DNA from: Desulfurellaceae bacterium
Lineage (GTDB): Bacteria; Desulfobacterota; Binatia; Bin18
NCBI GenBank assembly: GCA_021296095.1
Contig: JAGWBB010000024.1
Location: 1 to 34,210 of the forward strand
Direction: 5' to 3'
Length of the DNA stretch: 34,210 nucleotides
The notes below the pieces were generated by a model that ran no database searches, was not told where the DNA came from, and saw only the letters and a list, made by a program, of their open reading frames with translations. The position numbers and the translations under genes were made by a program. This document shows, piece after piece, positions 17,874 to 25,162 of this stretch. The first letter of the stretch is position 1. Each line of letters starts with the position of its first letter.

Positions 17874-18641
17874 TTGCCTGACCCAAGCCCCTGGCTGTAT
17901 TACGCCGTCGGGGCTGTCGCAACGCTTATCATCGGGATTGGTAAAGCCGGCTTCGGCGGTGGGGTTGGTCTTGTGGCCGTTCCCCTGTTGGCCCTGGTGC
18001 TGCCCATTGACACGGTCCTCGGCGTGCTGCTGCCGCTGCTTATCGTCGGTGACATCCTCAGCATCGGTCACCACTGGGGCCGCCAGTCGCGCCCCCACGT
18101 CCGTTGGCTGGGAGCGGGCTCAGTCTGCGGCTTCTGTCTGGGGGCGGTCCTGCTGAGCTATTTGCGCTACAGCCCCAATTTCATTCCTCTGCTCACCCTG
18201 AGCGTGGGCGGCATCTGTCTGGGGTTTATCGGCCTTCAGGTCTACCGGCTGGTGGGTGGCAGGCTGACGCGCTTTCCTGACCATCCGGTTGCCGGCGGCT
18301 CGGTCGGGCTGCTGGCCGCCTTTGTCTCGACTCTGGCTCATGCGGCCGGTCCGCTGGTGAGTTTGTATCTGCTCGAACAGCGGCTGGACAAATACCAGAT
18401 CGTGGCGACCAATCTGGTGGTCTTTTTTGGGGTCAATCTGGCCAAGCTGGCCACCTATGTCGGACTCGGCTTGATCAACGCAGCCAGCCTGGTCGAGTCG
18501 CTGATTTTTTTGCCGTGTGTGCCAATCGGCACCGTTCTCGGTGCCAGGCTGCACGCCAGTATCCCAGAGCGGCCGTTTATGGCGGTCTTGTACATTGGCG
18601 CGGCGCTGGCGGCCGCCCGCCTGATCTATGGGACGCTCTGA
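17874..18641 (+). CDS. TauE/SafE family membrane permease
   Basis: A polytopic membrane protein of about 255 residues. The family (PF01925) exports sulfite, sulfoacetate or other organic anions. Evidence is the repeated-half layout, the N-terminal IGIGKAGFGGGVGLVAVPLLALV and the second-half AAFVSTLAHAAGPLVSLYLLEQRLDK, both of family type. No ATG precedes the conserved part in a sensible place. I chose TTG 17874 because AGGA lies nine bases upstream and the protein then begins just before the first membrane segment. The gap to the SpmAB-like gene suggests cotranscription. The substrate is unknown. Confidence 0.8.
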   Translation: MPDPSPWLYYAVGAVATLIIGIGKAGFGGGVGLVAVPLLALVLPIDTVLGVLLPLLIVGDILSIGHHWGRQSRPHVRWLGAGSVCGFCLGAVLLSYLRYSPNFIPLLTLSVGGICLGFIGLQVYRLVGGRLTRFPDHPVAGGSVGLLAAFVSTLAHAAGPLVSLYLLEQRLDKYQIVATNLVVFFGVNLAKLATYVGLGLINAASLVESLIFLPCVPIGTVLGARLHASIPERPFMAVLYIGAALAAARLIYGTL

Positions 18642-18741
18642 TATGCCGGTGGAATGCGAACGCGGACATGTATGACATCAACCTATGGCGAAAATAAGGC
18701 GAAAATGCTAGGCTGCCTGGCATATGGAAAGACATTCCACC
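18641..18741 (+). promoter_or_regulatory. Possible RNA pseudoknot at the start of the radical SAM gene
   Basis: Two inverted repeats cross each other. ATATGCC (18641-18647) pairs with GGCATAT (18719-18725), and GGTGGAATG (18648-18656) pairs with CATTCCACC (18733-18741). The second partner of the first pair includes the AT of start codon 18724, so pairing would hide the start. Between them is an 11-base tandem repeat GGCGAAAAT at 18687 and 18698. This is inference from sequence only. Confidence 0.3.
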
Positions 18742-19821
18742 AGTCGGCTCAAGGGGCGTGGCACGCCCCGCAATCCGACCAATCGCTTTGAGACCATAAG
18801 CTACCAACCTGATCCTGCCGATCCTGATGGGCTGGATTCAGGACCGGACCAGCCCAGTCCGAAAACCCGCCTGCTGCGTGACCCCTCGCGGACCATCCTC
18901 AGCTACAACACCAGCCCGGATGTCGGCTTTCGGGTCAGCCTCAACCCCTACCGCGGCTGTGAGCACGGCTGCATCTACTGTTACGCCCGACCGACCCATG
19001 AGTGGCTCGGACTGTCTGCCGGGCTGGACTTTGAAACGAATCTGCTGGTCAAACACGACGCGCCCCAGCTGCTGGATAAGGCTCTGGCCGCACCGTCCTG
19101 GCAGCCCCAGCCGATCTTTTTCAGCGGCATCACCGACGCCTACCAGCCGGTCGAGCGCCGGCTTGAGCTGACCCGGAGTTGCCTCAGGGTGCTGGCCGCC
19201 TATCGCAATCCGGTCAGCATTGTGACCAAGAGTGGTCTGGTGAGCCGCGACCGTGACCTGCTGGCTCAACTGGCCGAAGATCGGGCCATCCTGGTGTGTC
19301 TATCGCTGACCACGCTGAACGCCGAGCTGGCCCGGCGTCTCGAACCGCGGGCCTCGACCCCGACGCGTCGTCTGGCCGCCATTACCGCGCTGGCCGAGGC
19401 CGGCATTCCGGTTGGGGTGATGATCGCCCCGATCATCCCCGGGCTGACCGACCACGAGATTCCGGCTCTGCTCAAGGCTGGCGCCGAGGCTGGGGCGCAG
19501 TTTGCCGGCCATACCATTGTGCGGCTGCCGTATGGCGTGGCTGAACTCTTCGGCCAGTGGCTGGAAGACCACTATCCCGAGCGGAAAAACGCTGTCTTGA
19601 ACCGGATTCGCTCAATACGGCGCGGAAAGCTGAACGACGCGCGGTGGAAGACCCGGATGCGGGGGGAGGGGGTGGTGGCCGAGCCGATTCATGGCCTGTT
19701 CAGCGTCATGAGCCGCAAAGCCGGCCTCGACCGCCCCTTTCCCCAGCTGTCCAGCGCCGCCTTTCGGCGGCCCGGTCAGGCGCGTCAGCTGGCTCTGTTT
19801 TCGACGAGACAGAAAACCTGA
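18724..19821 (+). CDS. Radical SAM protein, PA0069/Rv2578c family
   Basis: A 365-residue radical SAM protein. NPYRGCEHGCIYCYARPTHE carries the CxxxCxxC cluster ligands Cys79, Cys83 and Cys86. FFSGITDAYQPVE, SIVTKSGLVSRD, and IAPIIPGLTDHEIP are characteristic of the PA0069/Rv2578c family, which is widespread, related to spore photoproduct lyase-like proteins, and still without a proven reaction. The C-terminus is basic and lacks further cysteines. No Shine-Dalgarno sequence is visible before ATG 18724, and the start lies in a possible RNA fold. It converges on pmoB with 36 bases between and is not part of that operon. Confidence 0.88.
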   Translation: MERHSTSRLKGRGTPRNPTNRFETISYQPDPADPDGLDSGPDQPSPKTRLLRDPSRTILSYNTSPDVGFRVSLNPYRGCEHGCIYCYARPTHEWLGLSAGLDFETNLLVKHDAPQLLDKALAAPSWQPQPIFFSGITDAYQPVERRLELTRSCLRVLAAYRNPVSIVTKSGLVSRDRDLLAQLAEDRAILVCLSLTTLNAELARRLEPRASTPTRRLAAITALAEAGIPVGVMIAPIIPGLTDHEIPALLKAGAEAGAQFAGHTIVRLPYGVAELFGQWLEDHYPERKNAVLNRIRSIRRGKLNDARWKTRMRGEGVVAEPIHGLFSVMSRKAGLDRPFPQLSSAAFRRPGQARQLALFSTRQKT

Positions 19822-19857
19822 GCTATCGCAGTTTCACCAGGGCGGCGACTCAGGAGT

Positions 19858-21150
19858 TCAGGGCGTGAAATCCACCTGCAGGTTGGCGTACACCTCATTC
19901 GCACTGCGGACCAGCTCCCACGGGACGCCGGGCGCCTCGCGGTCATTGCTGTGCATGACCAGGGGCAGAGCCTGACCGGCCGGCGGCTGGGGCTCGACAA
20001 ACACCAGGGTCCCGGCCGCGCTGAGCTGGGGTTGGTCAAAGGCGATAAACCGGTCGCGGTCCCAGACGCTGTCCTGCATGGTCAGAGTCAGCAGGCTTGT
20101 CTGGCCCGGCTGGATCAGGCCGCTGGGCTGGACGTCCATGAGCAGCGCTCTACCCTCGGGATCGGGATATGCTCCCAGGCTGTCCCGGTTGACAAAAGAC
20201 AGATAGCTGGTGGTGAATTTTCGCAGCAGCACGGGGGAGTCGGCCAGATTCGTTACCTCGACCTGTACGCGTAGAGCCCGGCTGGTCGGCTGGTAGCGCA
20301 TCTCCTTGATCGTCGTCTGCACGGCCCCGGGCAGAGGCTGGGAGTCCGGCAGATTCCACTCTCTGGGGGTCTGATGCGGAATGGTCGGCGGCATGTTGGC
20401 GTTGGTGGTCCACAGGCCACCGATCAGCACGGCTGCCAGGGCTGCACCGAAGACCCCCGCGACCCTTTTATCCCGCCGGCTGAACTGTTCCTCATCCACC
20501 CCTTCGAGCAGCAGCATGTGGCGGACCAGGAGCGGTTTTGTCGCCCAATAGACCAGCCAGGCCACACCCAGCAGGCCAAAAGCCAGATGCCAACCCAGAA
20601 TCCGGCCAAAGCCGAAGTGTTCCAGATCAATCGTCTCGCCGGTGGCCGACAGCCGGACCTGGTAGCTCGGCGGGCTGTCGCCGGGCTCGACCTCGATCCA
20701 CTTGGCCGGACCGACCAGGCCGCCCGTGCCGGCCAGGTTGATCATGGGGTGGACGTGGTAGCGTCCGGGCTGGCGGGCCTGGAGCACGAGCCGAAAATCG
20801 TACAGTCGGCCGATCTCGATATGAAAGGCGTTCTGGATGAAGCGGCCGTTGATCCAGCGCTCTTTGGTCGCCAGCTTGGGACCCGGCACCAGAATCCCGA
20901 TCCAGCTGAGTTCCGGCTCGGGCAGGATCCGGGGCCAGGATTCCATCATGCGGAATTTTCCGCTGAGGGTCATGGTTTCGTTGACCTTGAGCCGGTCGTG
21001 GGAGAAGCTGACGTTGAAAAATGCCAGGCCGCGCATGCGCACAAAGGGTTCCAGATTGTGCTCGCCGTGGGCGGACAGCGGCGTCGGTGTGCCGATCAGC
21101 AGGCTCAGCCCCAGGGCGGCTGCGATCCAGATGCGTGCAACGCTGGCCAT
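19858..21150 (-). CDS. pmoB: Copper membrane monooxygenase subunit B (PmoB/AmoB family)
   Basis: A 430-residue subunit of the particulate methane/ammonia/hydrocarbon monooxygenase family. Residues 1-27 are a signal peptide, and cleavage would expose His28 (AHGEHNLEPFVRMR) as the N-terminal copper ligand. His132 and His134 are in GRYHVHPMINLAG, so the three CuB ligands are present. The two membrane helices are near 183-203 and 231-248, and a second cupredoxin domain follows. The residues matching Methylococcus His48 and His72 are Ala and Arg here (RGLAFFNVSF, GKFRMMESWP), so the bis-His site is lost. Start ATG 21148-21150 is 22 bases after the pmoA stop. A longer frame upstream overlaps pmoA and is not a better start. 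Last gene of the operon. Confidence 0.93.
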   Translation of the reverse strand: MASVARIWIAAALGLSLLIGTPTPLSAHGEHNLEPFVRMRGLAFFNVSFSHDRLKVNETMTLSGKFRMMESWPRILPEPELSWIGILVPGPKLATKERWINGRFIQNAFHIEIGRLYDFRLVLQARQPGRYHVHPMINLAGTGGLVGPAKWIEVEPGDSPPSYQVRLSATGETIDLEHFGFGRILGWHLAFGLLGVAWLVYWATKPLLVRHMLLLEGVDEEQFSRRDKRVAGVFGAALAAVLIGGLWTTNANMPPTIPHQTPREWNLPDSQPLPGAVQTTIKEMRYQPTSRALRVQVEVTNLADSPVLLRKFTTSYLSFVNRDSLGAYPDPEGRALLMDVQPSGLIQPGQTSLLTLTMQDSVWDRDRFIAFDQPQLSAAGTLVFVEPQPPAGQALPLVMHSNDREAPGVPWELVRSANEVYANLQVDFTP

Positions 21151-21172
21151 GTCTGCCTGCTCGTCCGGGCTG

Positions 21173-21916
21173 TCAGGTCTGTTTGAGGATTTTTCTGGTC
21201 GGCAGCACGCCCAGGGCATGGCCCAGCAGGATGCCGAGCCAGTAGACCAGGGTACAGGTGACGCCGGCCATGAACACGCTGATCCAGATCCGCTGGCCCA
21301 GAAAGGATTGCAGGGTGCCAACGTCGATCCGACGCAGATACTCGGGCGTTTGAGGCCGGATGAAGTAGTAGCCCATCAGATCGGCGACCGTAAAGGTCTT
21401 GCCGAACAGGCTCAGGGGTTGCAGAAACGGCATCAGCATGAGCCAGTTGACCGCGTAGAACAGAAAGCCCCACAGAAAACCGCCAATCAGGCTGGTGACC
21501 AGATAGCTCCGGCTCCAGAACAGGGTCAGGTCGAGAATCATGGCCAGCGGGATGGTGGTCGATGGCCAGACAAAATTGAGCGGGTAGTCCTCCAGGCCGT
21601 GAAAGCTGAACACCCGGCTGAGCCACGCCCCGATCAGAACGAAGACCGCGGCAAAGGTCGCGCCCAGGGGCAGCCGCAGATAGTGCCAGGCCAGGTAATG
21701 GCCGACCGAGGTGACCAGCAGGGCCGAGGCCGGCCCGACGATCGGCCACCACAGTTTGTCTTTCCAGTCAACCCAGAAGTCCCAGTCGCCAAAGTACAAC
21801 ATCCGGCTGACGTGGGGGATGACGGTAAAAAAGCCGACCAGGGCGAGGATCAGCATCAGGTCGAAGATCTTCGCCTCTTTCATCCGGCCCAGGGCGGTGA
21901 TGTCCTGCGCGTTCAT
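21173..21916 (-). CDS. pmoA: Copper membrane monooxygenase subunit A (PmoA/AmoA family)
   Basis: A 247-residue integral membrane subunit with six to seven hydrophobic segments. GDWDFWVDWKD at residues 43-53 is the family signature. The coding sequence at 21773-21790 is a perfect match to the binding site of the classic pmoA/amoA primer A189f (GGNGACTGGGACTTCTGG). Other family features are WPSTTIPLAMILD and TPEYLRRIDVGTLQSFLG, which aligns with TPEYIRxxEKGTLRTFG in methanotrophs with several changes. Length is normal. The ribosome binding site is weak. The gene starts 27 bases after pmoC stops, so translation is probably coupled within one transcript. Divergence in the C-terminal motif points to a lineage away from proteobacterial methanotrophs. 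Confidence 0.95.
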   Translation of the reverse strand: MNAQDITALGRMKEAKIFDLMLILALVGFFTVIPHVSRMLYFGDWDFWVDWKDKLWWPIVGPASALLVTSVGHYLAWHYLRLPLGATFAAVFVLIGAWLSRVFSFHGLEDYPLNFVWPSTTIPLAMILDLTLFWSRSYLVTSLIGGFLWGFLFYAVNWLMLMPFLQPLSLFGKTFTVADLMGYYFIRPQTPEYLRRIDVGTLQSFLGQRIWISVFMAGVTCTLVYWLGILLGHALGVLPTRKILKQT

Positions 21917-21943
21917 GCCAGCCGTCCGGCGACCGATACGGGA

Positions 21944-22756
21944 CTAGGCCCGGGCAGACCGCTCTTCCGACACGTCGTCTGCGGCCGCCTGCTCGGCCAT
22001 GGCCTTCAGGTTCTTGAAGATATGCGGCACGGTCATGAACAGCAGGGCAAAGCCGGCAAAAAAGAAATACGTCGCCCAGGCGAACGGGAAATGGTAGGGC
22101 TGGACGAACAGCTCTTCGGTGATCCAGCTGGAGTGGCCGAGTTCGTTAAAACTGACATTGGCCAGGAGCAGCCAGGCGCCGGCCGGGAAGAGCAGGTAGG
22201 AGATCGGCAGGCCCTTGCCGTTCTCCCCCACGTACAAATAGTGCAGCCGTTTATAGGCGTACCATGAACTCAGCCCGGTCATGATGATGAGCATCGGAAA
22301 AGTGAAGAAAAACAGGGGGATATGGCTCGGAGTAAAAGCCGTATCGCGGACCACGATCTGGTGCCAGGAGGCGTCTTGCTCGGCAAAATAGCTCACCCCA
22401 AAACCGAACATGGCGGCCACCACCACCGTTGCCCACAGCTTGCCGATATGGCTCAGTTCATGCTGAGCCAGAATGCGGTGGTGTTCCCGGCGCTGGGCTT
22501 CACACACCTGGCAGGGCTTGCGGTAAGCCATCCAGCCCAGCAAGCCGACCACGGCCAGAATGCCGAATTCGAGATACAGCAGACCCATCCAGTAGGTGGC
22601 AAACTCGGGCGTTGTGGCGTCCATGCCGACCGGAAACCACCACGCCTCCTGCCACAGCCGAATGCTGAGCTGGGCCAGCAGACCCAGGCTGACGCAGATG
22701 ACCAGAAAGCGGACATACGGGATCTCTTCCCGAATCTCTTTGTGGCGAGCAAACAT
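21944..22756 (-). CDS. pmoC: Copper membrane monooxygenase subunit C (PmoC/AmoC family)
   Basis: A 270-residue membrane subunit. The ligand set of the CuC/CuD region is complete: Asp128 and His132 in DASWHQIVVRD, His145 in FTPSHIPLFF, and Asn204 and His208 in FNELGHSSWITEEL. These correspond to Methylococcus Asp156, His160, His173 and Asn227, the region thought to be the active site in recent work. Between the second and third membrane segments there is KPCQVCEAQRREHH (residues 80-93), a CxxC followed by two His, which I do not know from methanotroph PmoC. ATG 22754-22756 follows AGGAGG at slightly long spacing. First monooxygenase gene of the order C-A-B. Confidence 0.94.
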   Translation of the reverse strand: MFARHKEIREEIPYVRFLVICVSLGLLAQLSIRLWQEAWWFPVGMDATTPEFATYWMGLLYLEFGILAVVGLLGWMAYRKPCQVCEAQRREHHRILAQHELSHIGKLWATVVVAAMFGFGVSYFAEQDASWHQIVVRDTAFTPSHIPLFFFTFPMLIIMTGLSSWYAYKRLHYLYVGENGKGLPISYLLFPAGAWLLLANVSFNELGHSSWITEELFVQPYHFPFAWATYFFFAGFALLFMTVPHIFKNLKAMAEQAAADDVSEERSARA

Positions 22757-22781
22757 GGTGTCAACCCTCCTTGAACGCACA

Positions 22782-22809
22782 CTGCCTGCCGTGTGTGTAG
22801 CACAGGCAG
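22782..22809 (-). promoter_or_regulatory. Leader hairpin upstream of pmoC
   Basis: CTGCCTG (22782-22788) and CAGGCAG (22803-22809) form a perfect 7-bp stem with a 14-base loop, 26 to 53 bases before the pmoC start. It may be a leader hairpin or regulator site. No clear -10/-35 pair was seen. Confidence 0.3.
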
Positions 22810-22831
22810 GTAGAGGAGAACAGCGGAAGTC

Positions 22832-22854
22832 GGGGCGGGTGTGAAACCTGCCCC
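22832..22854 (-). terminator. Hairpin between the ABM gene and pmoC
   Basis: GGGGCGGGT, loop GTGAA, ACCTGCCCC pair in eight of nine positions. Read leftward the hairpin lies eight bases after the ABM stop and is not followed by a T-run, so it could be a leaky terminator or an mRNA-processing or stability element that sets pmoCAB apart from the first gene. Confidence 0.4.
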
Positions 22855-22861
22855 CTATCGC

Positions 22862-23167
22862 TCAGGCGCTGAGCGGGTCTGCGGCGCTGACCGTATACTT
22901 CTTGGCCTCAACCGGGCCGGCCACCAGCCGGGGAATGGCCTTGATGAAGGTGGCCATGTGGTCGGTCTGCATATGCCGGGCGAGGGCTTCCTCAGACTCC
23001 CACTCCTCAAACACACGTATGAGGTTGGGATCGGCCAGATCGGCGTAGAACTGGTAGAACAGACACCCGTCTTCGGCCTGGGTGGCTTTTGCCATGTCAA
23101 GCGCCAGTTGGACGGCCTCGTCACGACTTTCGGCCTTGATCGGAATAGTTCCTGAAACAACAAGCAT
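22862..23167 (-). CDS. ABM-domain putative quinol monooxygenase (YgiN-like)
   Basis: A 101-residue protein with a single antibiotic-biosynthesis-monooxygenase (ABM) domain. MLVVSGTIPIKAESRDEAV starts the first strand, GCLFYQFYADLADPNLIRVFEEWESEEAL is the typical centre, and HMQTDHMATF follows. ABM proteins are small dimers of ferredoxin-like fold; YgiN acts on menadiol, others are cofactor-free oxygenases or haem-degrading enzymes. ATG 23165-23167 has AGGGAGGA upstream. It precedes pmoC by 105 bases on the same strand, so it may be cotranscribed and act on quinol, the likely electron donor of such monooxygenases. That functional link is inference. Confidence 0.82.
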   Translation of the reverse strand: MLVVSGTIPIKAESRDEAVQLALDMAKATQAEDGCLFYQFYADLADPNLIRVFEEWESEEALARHMQTDHMATFIKAIPRLVAGPVEAKKYTVSAADPLSA

Positions 23168-23302
23168 GTGCGTCCTCCCTGAGTACGATGTTGCCGCGAT
23201 TATCGCAGCCCCGTCGGCCCGATGCAAACGCACGTGTTGGCGAGTTCCCAAGCGCGGTGTACACTGCGCCTGTCCGATTTTTGCCGTCCACCTGGAGGAG
23301 AT

Positions 23303-24172
23303 ATGAAAGAGTTTCGCAGTCTCTTGTACGAGAGTCCGGCGCCGCATGTGGCTCGGATCGTCCTCAACCGCCCCGAGACCCGCAACGCCCAGGATACCCG
23401 TCTGCTGTACGAGCTGAACCAGGCCTTTGATACGGCCGCCCAGGATGACGAGGTCAAGGTGATTATCCTGGCCGCCAACGGTCCCCACTTTTCGTCCGGC
23501 CACGATCTGCGCGAACCCAGGGCCTCCGAGGCTATGGCCGAGTTTGACACGGTCGGCACCTGGTGCGGCTTCACCTGTGCCGGCGCCGAAGCCCAGATGG
23601 CGCGCGAAAAGGAAATCTATCTGGGCTTTTGTGAACGCTGGCGCAATATCCCCAAACCGACCATCGCCGTGGTCCAGGGCAAGTGTATCGCCGGTGGCCT
23701 GATGCTGATCTGGCCCTGCGACATCATCATTGCCAGCGAGGACGCTCAGTTTGTCGATCCGACGGTCAGCTTTGGGGTAGACGGGGTCGAGTATTTCGCC
23801 CACCCGTGGGAGATGGGACCGCGCAAAGCCAAAGAATTGCTGTTTACCTCCGACTGGCTGTCGGCCCACGAGGCCAAAAGCATCGGCATGGTCAATCGGG
23901 TCGTGCCGCGTGAGCAGCTCGAACACGCCGCGCTGGAGATGGCGGCCAAAATTACCCCCAAGCCGCTGTTTGCCCTCAAGCTGACCAAGGAGGCGGTGAA
24001 CGCGGCCGAAGATGCCCAGGGACGGGTGGCGGCCATGCAGACCTCATTCTCGCTGCACCAGCTGGCCCATACCCATAATCTGCACGTCCACGGCATGCTG
24101 ATCGATCCGAGCGGCCTGCCGCCGGATACGGCCAAGGCGCTGCGGGCCAAAACCGACCAGAAAGCGAGCTAG
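23303..24172 (+). CDS. Enoyl-CoA hydratase/isomerase (crotonase) family protein
   Basis: A 289-residue crotonase-fold protein. FSSGHDLRE (about residues 71-79) and CIAGGLMLIWPCDIIIASEDAQF (about 132-154) form the CoA-binding oxyanion hole. The two catalytic Glu of classical enoyl-CoA hydratase (in GGGCEL and GxPExxLG) are not evident; the matching stretches read GGLML and VSFGVDGVEY. The enzyme may therefore be an isomerase, dehalogenase, hydrolase or another crotonase reaction. GGAGGAG precedes ATG 23303. The aldo/keto reductase follows after two bases, so both are cotranscribed. The gene is divergent from the ABM-pmoCAB unit with 135 bases between, which must hold both promoters. Confidence 0.87.
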   Translation: MKEFRSLLYESPAPHVARIVLNRPETRNAQDTRLLYELNQAFDTAAQDDEVKVIILAANGPHFSSGHDLREPRASEAMAEFDTVGTWCGFTCAGAEAQMAREKEIYLGFCERWRNIPKPTIAVVQGKCIAGGLMLIWPCDIIIASEDAQFVDPTVSFGVDGVEYFAHPWEMGPRKAKELLFTSDWLSAHEAKSIGMVNRVVPREQLEHAALEMAAKITPKPLFALKLTKEAVNAAEDAQGRVAAMQTSFSLHQLAHTHNLHVHGMLIDPSGLPPDTAKALRAKTDQKAS

Positions 24173-24174
24173 GC

Positions 24175-25149
24175 ATGCAATATCGTACACTTGGCAAGAC
24201 CGGCCTGCGGGTTTCGGAAGTCACCCTCGGCGGTGGTGGCATCGGCATGGTGTGGGGCGAGACGACCGAGGAAGAATGTCTGGCGACCGTCAAAGCCGCA
24301 GTTGCCGCCGGCATCAACACGATTGATGTGGCTCCCGTCTACGGCAAGGGCACAGCCGAAGAGATTGTCGGCCGGGTCTTGCCCGAACTGGACGAGAGAC
24401 CACTCATCGCCACCAAGGTCTTTCTCCAGCCTCGGGAACGGACCGATCTGGCCGGCGCCATTCGGCGTTCTGTAGAGGCCAGCCTGAGCCGTCTGGGCTG
24501 CGAGCGGATCGATATCTTCCAGCTGCACAACCAGATCGAGCCTGAGGAACCCAGCGCTCCGCTACGGCTCAGCCTGGACGAGATCCGCCGGCCGAATGGG
24601 GTGCTCGACACCTTACAACAGCTCAAGGACGAGGGCGTGGTCGGCGCCATCGGCTTCACCGGCATTGCCCGCCATGACGTGATCCAGGACCTGCTGTCCG
24701 AGGCCCGTTTGGAAACGGTCCAGCTGGTGACGAACATCCTGAACTCCGAGGGCGAGATGGGCGCGGCCGGTGACGGCGCCTACCGGGATCATCTCAAAAT
24801 GGTGTGGGTCGCCCAGGCCAATGGGCTGGGGGTGTTTGGCATCCGACCGTTTGCCGCCGGCTCACTGACCGACGCCATCGACCGCTCCCTGCCCGACGAC
24901 CACCCGGTCGCCGTCGACTTTGCCCTGGCCCATAGCGAACTCGGCTTTCTGACCGACCGGGACTCGCTGGCCGTGGCGGCTATGCGTTATGCGCTCAGTC
25001 TGCCCGGCGTCAGCACGGTTGTGACCGGAGCCAAAAATCGGGCCGAGTTGGCCGAGGCGATTGCCGCCACCCAGGCCGGGCCGCTTTCGACCGAGGTCAT
25101 GGAGCGGATTGCCGAGCTGCAACAGACGGTCTTGAAACGCCCCGCTTGA
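24175..25149 (+). CDS. Aldo/keto reductase
   Basis: A 324-residue NAD(P)H-dependent aldo/keto reductase with a TIM barrel. It opens QYRTLGKTGLRVSEVTLGGG, the usual start for AKR-like oxidoreductases. The catalytic set is Asp51 and Tyr56 (DVAPVYGKG), Lys81 (ATKVF) and His118 (FQLHNQ). LPGVSTVVTGAKNRAEL near residue 285 is the cofactor-binding C-terminal region. Start ATG 24175 is two bases past the crotonase stop; the spacing implies coupled translation. Substrate is unknown, perhaps an aldehyde or ketone made by neighbouring enzymes. Confidence 0.92.
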   Translation: MQYRTLGKTGLRVSEVTLGGGGIGMVWGETTEEECLATVKAAVAAGINTIDVAPVYGKGTAEEIVGRVLPELDERPLIATKVFLQPRERTDLAGAIRRSVEASLSRLGCERIDIFQLHNQIEPEEPSAPLRLSLDEIRRPNGVLDTLQQLKDEGVVGAIGFTGIARHDVIQDLLSEARLETVQLVTNILNSEGEMGAAGDGAYRDHLKMVWVAQANGLGVFGIRPFAAGSLTDAIDRSLPDDHPVAVDFALAHSELGFLTDRDSLAVAAMRYALSLPGVSTVVTGAKNRAELAEAIAATQAGPLSTEVMERIAELQQTVLKRPA

Positions 25150-25162
25150 GGCTGTCCCCGGC

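Noticed and set aside
22761-22768. TTGACACC just before the pmoC start as a sixth repeat copy
   Set aside because: On the minus strand the first box is followed by the ATG and no TTATCAG occurs eight bases on. It is part of the spacer after the Shine-Dalgarno sequence.
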